Shown: piece by piece, positions 46,107-57,077 of the stretch
Layout: each line of letters begins with the position of its first letter
How positions within the stretch are numbered: the stretch's first letter is position 1
The notes under the pieces: generated by a model
Told to the model about the DNA's origin: nothing
Seen by the model: only the letters and a program-made list of their open reading frames with translations
Database searches by the model: none
Assembly (NCBI GenBank): GCA_001986395.2
Contig: MQVO02000012.1
Coordinates: forward strand, 372,001-436,000
Direction: 5' to 3'
From: Irpex lacteus
Lineage: Eukaryota > Basidiomycota > Agaricomycetes > Polyporales > Irpicaceae
DNA length: 64,000 bases
Position numbers and translations under genes: made by a program

Positions 46107-48145
46107 ATGGTTGAAGTCAAAAACAAAGTTTGCCTCATGTACGTGTCCGTCCGCCTGCGCGTAGCTTGATTATTCTGACAAGCATCTTGTAGCGTCCACG
46201 ACGGCTGGGGTATCGCACAGGAAAAGAATGGCAAGGGCGATGCCATTTCCGCCGCAGATACGACAAACATGGACACTATTGCCAAGGAACACAGCTACCG
46301 TACCTTGCATGCCCACGGTCTGGCTGTGGGTCTCAGCGATGGACTCATGGGCAACTCCGAAGTAGGGTGAGTACCGTCCAGTCATCATTCCTCTGATCGA
46401 GTTCGCTGACCGAAATCGGGAACAAAGCCATCTTAATATTGGAGCTGGAAGAATTGTGTGGCAAGATATCGTCAAGATCGACGTCTCTATCAAAAAGAGG
46501 CAGTTCCACAAGAACGAGGTTATCCTCGAGAGTTGTAAGCACGCTAAAGAGGGCAATGGCCGTCTGCACTTGCTGGGACTCGTACGTACGCGTGTTTTAA
46601 TCTTAGTACTCATCTCACAGTACCATTGATTCTCAGGTCTCCGACGGCGGTGTCCACTCACATATTCGCCACCTATACGCGCTCCTCGAAACCGCCAAGG
46701 AGCAAGGCGTCCCACACGTGTACATCCACTTCTTTGGTGACGGTCGTGATACTGCACCCCGCTCTGCTGCCGGCTACGCAAAAGAGTTGCAAGAGTTCCT
46801 CGATAAGGAGAAGTACGGCCAGATTGCCACCGCTGTCGGAAGATACTACGCCATGGACCGTGACAAGCGTTGGGAACGTGTCAAGATCGCGGTCGATGGT
46901 CTCGTCAAGGGTGTAGGTGAAGAGGGCAAAGACGTTGTTGCCGCCATCGAAGAACGCTACAAGAAGGACGAGACGGACGAGTTTTTGAAGCCCATCATCG
47001 TCAACGGTGATGAGGGCAGAATAAAGGGTATGCAGTTCACAAATCAATCCTAATAATGTCTCTAATGCACGGAGATATTCTAGATGACGATACCCTGTTC
47101 TTCTTCAACTACCGTTCGGATCGTATGCGAGAAATTGCGTCCGTCTTCGGTCTACCCGATAAGCCTATGGAAGTTGAGATCCCAAAGAACCTCGTACGTA
47201 CTCTTTCGTTTTATGACTATAACCATTAACTAATGTACTGTGGCGCAGCACATATCGACCATGTCTAGATACAACCAGGAATTCCCCTTCCCTGTGGCTT
47301 TCCCACCGCAAGCGATGACCAACGTCCTCGCAGAGTGGCTTGCGAAGCAGGGAGTGAAACAAGCTCACATTGCCGGTAAGCTAGTTCTGCTGATTCACTT
47401 TCGCCAGTGCTAATTGTATGTCCAGAGACGGAAAAGTACGCGCACGTCACGTTCTTCTTCAACGGCGGTGTAGAGAAGCAATTCGAGCACGAAGAGCGCC
47501 ACCTGATCCCATCGCCTAAAGTCGCCACATACGACAAGCAACCGAGCATGAGCGTCCAGAGCGTCGCTGACAAAGTCGCGGAAGTCGTCCGGGCGAAGAC
47601 ACACGAGTTCGTCATGTGCAACTTCGCGCCTCCAGACATGGTCGGCCACACTGGTGTGTACGACGCCGCTGTCGAGGCGATCGGGTACACGGACAAGGCC
47701 GTCGGGACTGTGTACAAGGCGTGCGAGGAGGCAGGATACATCTTGCTCATCACCGCCGATCACGGTAACGCCGAGCAGATGATTAACCCGGATACTGGTG
47801 CCCCTCATACTGCGCACACGACGAACCCGGTGCCGTTCATCATGACTGGCGATCCTAAGAAGTTCAAGTTCATCCAGGACAAGAAGCCGGCTGAGAATGA
47901 GGAGGCTGAGGAGGGTGCGATCTGTGACGTCGCCCCAACCGTCCTTGATATCCTGGTACGTGATACGTGCTGTTGAGAGGCTGATTGTTGCTGATCGCGT
48001 TTGCTGCTCGTACCGTAGGGTCTTCCCCAGCCTGAGGGTCAGTCCTTTCGCTCTCTATTTGCTTCATTATACTAATCAGTGTTCTGTCGATATAGAAATG
48101 ACTGGCCACTCCCTTCTTGCTCATGACACCGAGGAGACGAAGTAA
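46107..48145 (+). CDS. gpmI: 2,3-bisphosphoglycerate-independent phosphoglycerate mutase
   Basis: Cytosolic glycolytic and gluconeogenic enzyme that interconverts 3-phosphoglycerate and 2-phosphoglycerate; alkaline-phosphatase superfamily with two metal ions. The product starts MVEVKNKVCLI and joins across an intron to VHDGWGIAQEKNG, whose Asp14 is a metal ligand. The catalytic serine lies in LMGNSEVG (Ser66), continued after an intron as HLNIGAGRIVWQDI. Further family blocks are VSDGGVHSH, HFFGDGRDT, NYRSDRMREI, NGGVEKQFEHEER, NFAPPDMVGHTG (metal-binding His), TADHGNAEQM and APHTAHTTNPVPFI. The final short exons GLPQPE and EMTGHSLL complete the C-terminus at 48145. At least eight short introns interrupt it. 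Length is about 520 residues, normal for the family. It lies between F-box paralogues without functional connection. Confidence 0.95.
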
Positions 48146-48536
48146 TGGCCATCACGGCCCTAATGAACATCGTCAAGAATCGACGCGAATGTAGACTATG
48201 AAAGGAAGAACGAAAAGTTTTAGAGAGAAACTTATGTACGTATACAAATAATTAGAACGCAAGATGTGTAGAACGAACCACGCACGAGTCGTTAGAGGCT
48301 TGATGTACTCCAGATGTACGGATAGAATGATGATGGCATTCGGTTTCGGAAATTCGAGTGCGATATAGTTGACTACTAAATTCGAGCAATTGACCGAGAG
48401 ATTTCCTGGTCGATGTCACGCATAGTACTACTCAGGAGGTAAGTACAGGTATGACATGTACAGACCACAGACTACTCAAACCTCCCTCTAGCCGACCTTC
48501 GAGCCCTCATGCACTGGCGCACATCACTCTGACTCT
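48146..48536. other. Intergenic between convergent genes
   Basis: 3' regions of the phosphoglycerate mutase gene (plus) and the F-box gene (minus). No further feature is seen. Confidence 0.4.
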
Positions 48537-50357
48537 TTATCCACCCAACTCGCTCATCAAAGCTCTCACCTTCCCAACCTCCATCTCCCGATACATCTCC
48601 CACTGCTCTCTCACCTCATCATCCCACTCATAGTTGAAACTTAAGCTGTCCGTCCAAGGGACGAATGCCTCTAACTGTGGAAACATCAGACATACCAACA
48701 TCGCGATCTTTTTGCCACACTTTGCGTTCATCCACGCATCGTCAGAGGCGGCGAGTCCCAACACCAGGGTCTTTAACGGTACGACGCGCGTATGCGGCGA
48801 AGGCACTTCTACCCCTCGCAGGACACTCACAACAGTGCGAGTATGGGCGTCCTCGGTCGTGACCAATGGTACGAGTCCATCGACGTTCGCTAAGACGTCT
48901 AAACACACAAGACGCGGACACCCATTGTACAACGCTTGAACGCCTGCTAGAGTTGTTCTTGGCACCGTCGTCTCCGTATACAGCTGCTTCATGTCCATAA
49001 CGGACAGCTGGAGGTCTTCGAGCTCGAGCCAGGCGGTGGCAGCGTTTTTGAGGTCCCCATTCGTGAGTGAGATATCGCGCCATCCAATGAGATGGATGAG
49101 TCGTATGTGGTGTAGGGGGAACAGTGAGGAAAGTAATGTGGATGTAAGGGAGGGGGCGCCGTTGAAGGCTTGCGGTCTGAGAAGAAAGTTGAGGGTAGAA
49201 AGGAGAGGAAGGTGGGAGAGTGCGGTGAAGAGGGCTGTGATAGAGTCGATCAGAGTCTCGCTAGAGACTTTGGTGTTGTAACAGTATTCGATCTTGACAG
49301 TGTGGAGGGTAGAGGATTGAGCGAGCGGTTGGAGGAGCAGAGAGGGAGTGTTAGAATCGGAAAGGGATAGGTCGAGCGTCTGGAGGGAAGGAAAACATGG
49401 TGTGGAGGATTGAGATATAGTAGGGATGGAGTGGTCCTCGCTAGCTAGTAAACGGAAGCTCTCCAAGTGGGGAAGCTGTGAGAGCGTCTCAACGATCTGC
49501 AGCGCTGATTGCGTACGCCCTTGGAACGATCGTAGTTGATGGAGGCCTCGCAGCCATGCTTGGAACTCGATTTCTTCCCTTTGGTATATAGTTCCAGCCG
49601 CCAGCGGAAACGGGTCTCCGATGAGCGATATGTCGCGAATGGCAGTCCATCGGTGCTTGATTTGTGGAATGATGAGCAAGAAGCTGCAGCGTAAGTCCTC
49701 ACAGACATAAGCGGAGTCTCGAGTGCCCCTATTGAAGTCAATTTCCAGCGACGTCAGTGTATCGCAGCATAGGTGAGGCAGGTGGGTGGGAAATTGTGCA
49801 TTGGGAAAAGCCAGGATGTTCAGAGAGACAAGGTACGGAAAGAGCGAAAACATTTTGTCATCAGCAGCCCTCCGAGAAAGATGGGTTGTTACTGTGCGCA
49901 GAGCTCCGTGGTCGAGTCTATAATCGACGGATATATAGGAAGTACGCGTTGTATTGTTTGTATATAACTCTCGAGGAAAAAGGCCAGTCGCTTCGGTAAA
50001 GCGCTTGACCCTACGAGTGTGCTTGTGGAACAGCTTCCAGTCCGCTTCTGTTGGCTCACGGCTAAAGCTCTGACGGTTTGGTAGAGGTGAGAGAACTATA
50101 CTTGACACTCGTAGATGTCGGAAGAGACTTACGATAAGTGCAATTGTGTTGGAGCTTTCCACAATTGAATCGGAAGGCATGCATCTTACGAGCAGGGCAA
50201 GGCTCGGCAGGTCTTGCCATACAACGTCCATAGCCTGGGCATATAACCAGGTGCAAGTGCGAGCTAGCTTTGCGCAATCTGATGGTCTGAGAGTCGTCAG
50301 GATGGCGGTTTGGATCTCTGGGATACCAAGGCATCTGTGTGATACGCTGTTTTGCAT
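48537..50357 (-). CDS. F-box protein with leucine-rich region, paralogue B
   Basis: Probable SCF adaptor of the same local family. The N-terminus reads MQNSVSHRCLGIPEIQTAIL, then CAKLARTCTWLYAQAMDVVWQDLPSLALLVRCMP. A 63-nt intron (GTAAGTCTCTTCC...AACCGTCAG) is in frame and stop-free. It precedes SFSREPTEADWKLFHKHTRRVKRF, the same position as in the two paralogues. Leucine-spaced segments follow (LSQLPHLESFRLL, LSHLPLLSTLNFLL). The end has AMLVCLMFPQLEAFVPW and YREMEVGKVRALM. The start ATG at 50357 follows an in-frame TAG within a possible splice acceptor (TTCATAG), so an additional short 5' exon, as in the paralogues, cannot be excluded. About 585 residues. Confidence 0.76.
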   Translation of the reverse strand: MQNSVSHRCLGIPEIQTAILTTLRPSDCAKLARTCTWLYAQAMDVVWQDLPSLALLVRCMPSDSIVESSNTIALIVSLFRHLRVSSIVLSPLPNRQSFSREPTEADWKLFHKHTRRVKRFTEATGLFPRELYTNNTTRTSYISVDYRLDHGALRTVTTHLSRRAADDKMFSLFPYLVSLNILAFPNAQFPTHLPHLCCDTLTSLEIDFNRGTRDSAYVCEDLRCSFLLIIPQIKHRWTAIRDISLIGDPFPLAAGTIYQREEIEFQAWLRGLHQLRSFQGRTQSALQIVETLSQLPHLESFRLLASEDHSIPTISQSSTPCFPSLQTLDLSLSDSNTPSLLLQPLAQSSTLHTVKIEYCYNTKVSSETLIDSITALFTALSHLPLLSTLNFLLRPQAFNGAPSLTSTLLSSLFPLHHIRLIHLIGWRDISLTNGDLKNAATAWLELEDLQLSVMDMKQLYTETTVPRTTLAGVQALYNGCPRLVCLDVLANVDGLVPLVTTEDAHTRTVVSVLRGVEVPSPHTRVVPLKTLVLGLAASDDAWMNAKCGKKIAMLVCLMFPQLEAFVPWTDSLSFNYEWDDEVREQWEMYREMEVGKVRALMSELGG

Positions 50358-50765
50358 CTATGAATTTCCTGCGGGTAAGATGGTGTTTTATCGTATGGAT
50401 AAGTTTCGAAAGAAGCAACTGCAAGTTGAAGTATGGGGGAGGAAGCGAATTCAGCAAAGCGCCATGAATCCCATGATTGAGCACACACGGTCATATGACT
50501 CAGCTACGAGGTCGCACTGGGGCGTATCCCGCCGCGTTTTGTGCTTAGAAAAACTTGAAGGGAGTTGTAATTGGCGGTCCCGGCGACAGGATTAATCACA
50601 CTCAATAGTAAAGCTTACCTCGCGACTTGACGCGTTGTAGATAACTCCAATTGTGAAAAGACCCTGTCTGTCTATTGACTACTGGTACTGATGACACACT
50701 CGCGATGCACAGAAGATGAGTGCAGCTATACTAGACTTCTTGCGAGGATCTCAGCCACCTACAAG

Positions 50766-52691
50766 TCAAGCACGTCCAGCCGTACGTTCATCTCTAATTC
50801 GGCGTTCAAGCAGGGATCGAACGTCTGCTGGCTCCATCTTCCTGTAAGCAATCCAGTTCCTAACTGTTGATCCATCCCAGTCACGAACATGGGCATCCAA
50901 TGTCCACGGGGCGAAATTCCTCAACTCCGGAAACATAAGACGCACAAGCATCGCTATGTGCTCATCGCTGCCCGGTTGAAGCGCCTGGTCATTATCGGCT
51001 CGGAAATTCAGCGTAAGGTCTTCCATCACGCAATGCGGCTTCGCGGGCGGTATGTCGAGAATTCCGTCGGTCATGGGAATGCTATCGTTGACGGCGAGGA
51101 AGACCTCCTTCAGATTAGGGCAGCCGTTGTACAGCGCTTGAATACCGGCCAATGTGGTGTCCGGCGGCTGTGTTGTCCCGTCTTGGAGGTCTTCAACATG
51201 GAATTGGAGGTTTTCCAGGTCAGGCCAAGCGGCGGCAGCATTGATGAGGTCACTGTCCGTGAGGCTACTGACAGGGAATCCTGACAACTTGATTCGCTTC
51301 AATTGGCGAAGAGAGTGAAGCAGAGACAACAGCTTTTTGGAAAGGCTGAATTCATAGAGTGGGTCCCATTCCGAATATGAATTCTCTTTGACTTGTACAT
51401 CGAGGTATTTCAAAGTCGGCAGGTGGGATATCGCCTCGAACATGTCAGTGACACATTGGGACAAGCCTGGATCATCTGCCTGTGACATGTTACGGATAGT
51501 AAGGGTGTGGATGGGCGTGGAGGCTGTAAGGGCACGTAGGAGAACCATCGGCGAGTTGGGATAATAAGCAGTTAAGTGAAAGCGTTGTAGCGATGGAAAA
51601 CAAGGAGGAGAGAGTTGCACTGGCATATCGTCGTCGTGAGGTCCATTTGGCTCGCCGACGAAACGTAAATCACACAGTTCTGGGAGCTGAGAGATGGTCT
51701 TCACGATGGACGACTGCATAGGAAGTTGTACACGGAGCGACTGCAATCGTGCTATTCCACTGAGCCATGCGTCTAGTTTGTGTGCGAAAGTCGTATCCTG
51801 CCTTGCGTTGGTCAGGAAAAACTGTTCGACGAGACGCACAGAGCGTAGATTGGGCCAGATCGACTGAAATGTTGGCAGGATATCCACCAGCCTGCCATAC
51901 ACGCGTGTATCTCCCGCATGGAAGGTTGCCCTATCGTAGTCCAGGACAAATGACTGTAGTGTCGCCCCACAGAGGCTTTCCACGTAATTCGGAAACCAAA
52001 CATGCTCCCCGGTGGTTACCCTGAGACTAAAAAGCCTCGGAAATAGACATCGGGATTGTCCTGGCTTATCTGGAGTGACATAATCACGAATAGACGTGAC
52101 CAAGGTGACCATCGCCTCGTCGGTGAGACTATGATTGGCGTACACAGATGACTGGCCTCTAATGAGCGCATGCAGTATCTGATTATGGGGAAGCCTCAAG
52201 CTCTTGACACGATGTGCATGTTTGCAGAACATCTTCCAGTCGTCTTCGGTGGGGACCCGTTTGAAACTCTTATGCCAGTGTACTAAGGTGTGAATACGGT
52301 TTCCACGTAGCGATATACAGGGATACTTACGATTTCGACTCTTTTCCCTGAACCACGAGGCCTCATACCCCAGCCGTCTGGATATAATACTATTGCCTCG
52401 TCTAAGAGATCTAAAGGCATGCACCTGACCAGTGGGAGGAGGCTTTGTAGATCAGCCCATACAGCATCCATCGCCTCATGGTGGAACAATCTGCATGTCC
52501 GCGCCAGCACTGCACAGTCTGCAGGTTGGAGTGTATTGAATATCTCGGCTCTAATTTCTGAAATTCGTAGACACTCGTGCACATTCAGTTGCACGTCCAG
52601 CCTAGGATTTCGGTCCAAATGGCAGTGGCGTCAACTTCGGTGGCACGACAAGAGCGAGTACGTACCTTGTATCAGCTACATTCTCAGCCAT
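50766..52691 (-). CDS. F-box protein with leucine-rich region, paralogue C
   Basis: Third member of the local F-box family. A short first exon (ATG at 52691, MAENVADTR) joins through an intron (GTACGT...AATCCTAG) to LDVQLNVHECLRISEIRAEIF, then CAVLARTCRLFHHEAMDAVWADLQSLLPLVRCMP. The second intron (GTAAGTATCC...GGCATAAG) joins KRVEI to SFKRVPTEDDWKMFCKHAHRVKSL. Leucine-rich segments follow, then DTTLAGIQALYNGCPNLKEV, shared with paralogues A and B, and AMLVRLMFPELRNFAPW near the end. About 600 residues. The first exon is placed here by comparison with paralogue A: the frame that continues upstream from exon 2 has no ATG and hits a stop. Confidence 0.78.
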
Positions 52692-54493
52692 GCTCGCTAT
52701 AATAGACCTGTTGAGGTTCAAGTTAGTACGACCTGCTCGTCCGATTGTTCAGCTCGAACTTCAATCGCAAAGTTCGAGTACAAGTTCATAAACAAGGAGA
52801 CCACGCCGCGCGTAGTGCACGCCACACCAAGCGCCGAGCCGTGACTCTCCCACGTACCGCCACCTGGCTCGATATTATCCTGAGCGAACCTTAGAACAAC
52901 AACAGATGACTACGTATTGCATTGCGCACGTTACGCCTACAATAGTCCGACTTGTGAACACGCCGAAGCAAGCAACGAACTTCGTTAAGGACCAGCAACT
53001 TTGTTCAGCTGTTACAGTGACCTTTGAACCAAAGGAGAAGTTGTACTAGGCCATGGAGGTGACTCGGAGCTGCAAGACATCATATTATGTTTGCTATTAA
53101 CGTTACTATATTTCTTGCCATACAGAATTATTTGAACGAGACGTGCAACACGTTGCACATCCAAATCCTAACCGGTTGCCGGTCAACCTCTGATCAACGT
53201 GGTAAGGCCGGTGAGGCCTTTGAGATAATACCGGAGACGGTCGTCGGTGCGACGATGGACATTCAACCAAACCGCTCGATTTTCCTCCTTCCTGTTCAAA
53301 CTACTTCGCGCTATCGGTAGGCCTGCGAAAATGCATCAGTTCAACTCGTACTGAAAGGCAAAGCGTACTAATACGTCGTGGCTCGGCCCATGTAGCTGGT
53401 GATCTCCCCCATGACTTCTTCATTGTGGGCCAGTCCGGCAATAATGTTGTTATTGCAAGCGAATTACTTTGTGCAGTCGCAGGAACCTTGCGAACGAGAC
53501 ATTTACGTCAACTCGCTGGCTGGTAAACAAAGGCCAGGTGCGGGTTGGTTGTGGGCAGCAGTAGTTTTGATTCCACACGTGAAGAGATGAGATTACTTAC
53601 TGTATTTCCTCTTGCCTATCAAGCGTCGAGGAGGATGTGAGGGTTCAAAGTACTACTTACTTTATTCGACTGTCGCGGCAGATGCCGGGCAGAGTGTATC
53701 ACCATATTTGCCAACTGTTCATCTTGAACTTGGACGCGTTCTGCCTTTTCGATTTCCTCAAAACGATTCTTGGGTTACTATCCCTATCATCCCTGGGATC
53801 CCTCCACGCTCCGATGTTAAATCCGATGATAAGCCACCGTTAAAGGCCTCTACGCGCACTGGCACCGTGACCTCAAGGTGCAAGATTCCTACGTCCCTCC
53901 ATCAGGCACACAAGTGCATCAGTTATGCGGAATCATGGACATCTGGCTTCAGAAGCTGTACTGAACAACGCTTTTGTAGCCCATCTACGTAGATGGCCGC
54001 CACGTGTAGGGACCAGACCTTCGAAAACCGCCGTTAATGATGATACCGGTATTCGGATGGTCTCCATTCTACTTGCGCCTTCTTGCACCGGTACCTCTTC
54101 CGTATATCCAGCTCAACTGACACTATAGTAGAGCTGTAGCTGCGGTCATCGAAGATCCTGCGTCAATGACAAGGGAACATCATTCAACGACGGGCTCCCC
54201 TCAGCGGCGTGTTCACCACGAGGCGGAAGAACAGGGACTATTCGCTCACCAGCAGGATCTAGCCGGGCAACCTCGAGTGGAATATCACCCACGATTCCAG
54301 ACCCTGTGACTCTGCCATCGTTGATACGTTCACAGCACACCGCCTCCACTATTACCTCAAACCCGTATAATTACCCACCTTCGCGCCTTCGGGTTGCTCA
54401 ACCTTTCTCTTACCGTCTTTCGCGACAGTCATCTATCTATATCCTTTGGACTCTACTTTTTTACTGTATCATACTTGAATATTGCCACTAGCG
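52692..54493. other. Gene-poor region between F-box and J-domain genes
   Basis: Short open frames on both strands without recognisable domains. The plus frames at 53612-53992 and 53637-53843 overlap. The last ~150 bp should include the promoter and pyrimidine-rich leader of the J-domain gene. Confidence 0.4.
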
Positions 54494-56341
54494 ATGCCTG
54501 CCGCCGTGACAAAGACTGCTGCTCTCTACGAGAGACTGAATTTGCAGCCGGATGCTACCGACGACGAGGTTCGGATTGCATACAAAAAGCTCGTGAGTTG
54601 GCACACATTATCAGCGATATAACATCCTCAATTATACCCATAGGCCTTGAAATGGCATCCCGATCGGTGCCAGGACAATAAGGAGGAGGCGCAGGAGAAG
54701 TTCGTCGAGGTGTGATGAAGCTTCGTTTCGAATGCGGGAGCTGCCAAGAGGCTGATTGAGGACTGTGGCAGATACAAGACGCGTATCTCAAGATACTGGA
54801 AGAGCGGGAGCGACATCGCAAACATAAACCACGCAAGAAGACGGACAAGTCTGATAATGCGACTCGTACTGCCCCGAGCTCAACACCGAGCGCGGCATCA
54901 ACTTCCAGCTCTACTTCTGGACGTGCAAATACAGAGTGCAGTGATAGGACGAGCTCTCCGCGGCAGGAGTCCGTACCTTTGAAGGAGGAAAAGGAGCGCA
55001 AGCCGAGGTATGTATAGTGGTTCTGTATGAGCCCGCGCTTTGGTGGACTGACATAATCCCAACAGAGAACACAAGGAGGCTCACAAGGAGGCTACTCAAA
55101 CGAACCATCATCACTCCACGACACGCTCCGACCCGAGTTCCAGTCGCCCTTCTTCAGAGTATAGCAGCGCCAGTACTAGTACTCCTCGCCGAGAGTCTGT
55201 ACCTCTAAAGGAGGACAAACACCACAAGCGCAGGTAAGCTATATTCTTTCTCTCTGTGTTGCCCAGTACCCGCTAACTTGCCGTCACTGCACCAACAGTA
55301 CTCCTGACCAGTCGTCTGATCCTGCGCAGTCAATATCGAAGAAACTCAAGAAACGTCGTCCCGACCCACCTACACACACCCATAGTAGCAAACCCTCGAA
55401 CGATTCTTCAGACGACGAGTGAGTTTTTCTCAAGCACACGGCACTTTTAATTAATATCCCCTCTGACCATGCTTAATCTATTGATGACAGGGAGCTATAT
55501 CCGAAGAAGTCTCATTTCACTCGCAAGTCCAACACGCCCCTGGAAGATACCGACTATGAGTTCGTTGATCTCGCAGATCTCAGCTCACCCCTCCACCCTT
55601 TGCGCACGCCTAAATCCAAATTGAGAGGGCTGGGAGACGATAGCAAAGATAAGGATCAGGACTCGAATGACTCCGATTGGGTATTTCCTCTCCCGGTTAC
55701 TCTTGAGGATATGTACGAAGGTGTCTCGCAACACTATCGCATCACGCGCACGTTACGCTCGGGGAAGACGCAGGACGTCAAGATCGATGTCAAAGTCTCA
55801 CCGAACTGGCACGACGGGACGGAGATACGAGTAGCGGGAGTGGGAAACGAGAGGAAGGACGGGGTCTTCCAGGATATCGTGTTCAAAGTGGAGGTTCATC
55901 CGCACCCGGCGTTCACGAGGAAAGGAGACGACTTGCTCGTGTCGGTTCAGGTGCCCTGGGCAGATCCGCATACGAGACCATATCCTCCGTCTGACGATCG
56001 TGGGGGGCACTCTTCCGCGGAGGAAGAGGATGAGGTGTATCTGAAGGCGCTGAATGGCAAGGAGTATGCTGTGCCCATACCTCGTTCACTCGTCGAGGGC
56101 GCGGATGGCACACGAATCAAAGGAGCCGGGATGCCCATTCGGAAACATGGCAAAAACGTTGGAAAAGGAGATATGATCATCAAGTGAGTCTTCGACGAGG
56201 TGTGCTGTTGTTCCCATTCAGGACTAATGTCGCATGCGCGCGCTCCTTACTAGGTGGGATTTCATCTTTTCGGACTTCGACAAGTCGAGAAACAGGACGT
56301 CATGGCAGACTTTCAAGCGTGCTATGCACCTGAAGCGATGA
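54494..56341 (+). CDS. DnaJ/Hsp40 co-chaperone (type B-like)
   Basis: Co-chaperone that stimulates Hsp70 ATPase and delivers clients, probably cytosolic or nuclear. The J domain is split over three exons (TAALYERLNLQPDATDDEVR, ALKWHPDRCQ, IQDAYLKILEERERHRKHK) and has the catalytic HPD at residues 38-40. There is no Gly/Phe region and no zinc finger. Instead there is a long Ser/Lys/Arg-rich linker with two similar exons, each with (S/T)PR-x-ESVPLKE-x-K before its end. The C-terminal peptide-binding region begins WVFPLPVTLEDMYEGVSQHY and ends AGMPIRKHGKNVGKGDMIIK-WDFIFS across the last intron. This matches the DnaJ C-terminal domains of Sis1-like proteins. The gene has about seven exons. The start is the ATG at 54494 (MPAAVTKTAAL). 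Confidence 0.88.
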
Positions 56342-57077
56342 TACCTGTCCCTCATTATGCATATGACTATGCACATTGTTAGGCCTTATTATTCGGTTAT
56401 TAGTTGGCGTAATACGTGGACTGAGAAGCGTCGTATGGATCTACACCAGGCAACCTATGGACTTCGTTGGGAACACTTTGTGGTTTTCTTTCATGTAAGA
56501 TATAGCTTTCGCGTTGTTGGAATGCACTGGTAGTTCTCTTCACCCGAGTCGTACGCTCGGTCATTACTCGCTGTCTGACCGTTTCTACAAAGACAGGCTC
56601 TCCTCCATCTTTGCTCTGTATCAATAGTTTGCTCGTTTATGTTTCAATTAGTATTTTGACCATGTAGCCATCCACCTAGGTAGATTTCTCAGAATTTCAA
56701 GTTCTCATACACACATCGTCTCTACAATAACATCAGCATACAACACAAAAATAACCAAGTCTGTTGTCGTCAGAAATAGCTGACCAGGAGGAAAGGGAGG
56801 ATTACAGCTACAGATCGTAAAAAGCACCAAGCAGTGCGCAAAGAACATCGTGAATGGTCGTCAAGTGAAACGGAAGAGGATTAGCTGTCTGTGGTGAAGC
56901 GATAAACCAAGCAAAGTGCAAGTATTACAAGTCAATGCCAAAAGCAAAGGATATCCTAGATCTACGTAAAATGTCCAAACAATGTTCGCAGCAAGTGGAA
57001 GAAAGCGCGGATAAGAGCAATAAATCAACCATATACCACAGTAGAGGGAAGTCCAGGAAAACCGAGAAAATTTAGGT
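56342..57077. other. Intergenic between convergent genes
   Basis: 3' regions of the J-domain gene (plus) and the kelch gene (minus). Open frames here are short or are antisense shadows of the kelch gene. Confidence 0.4.
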
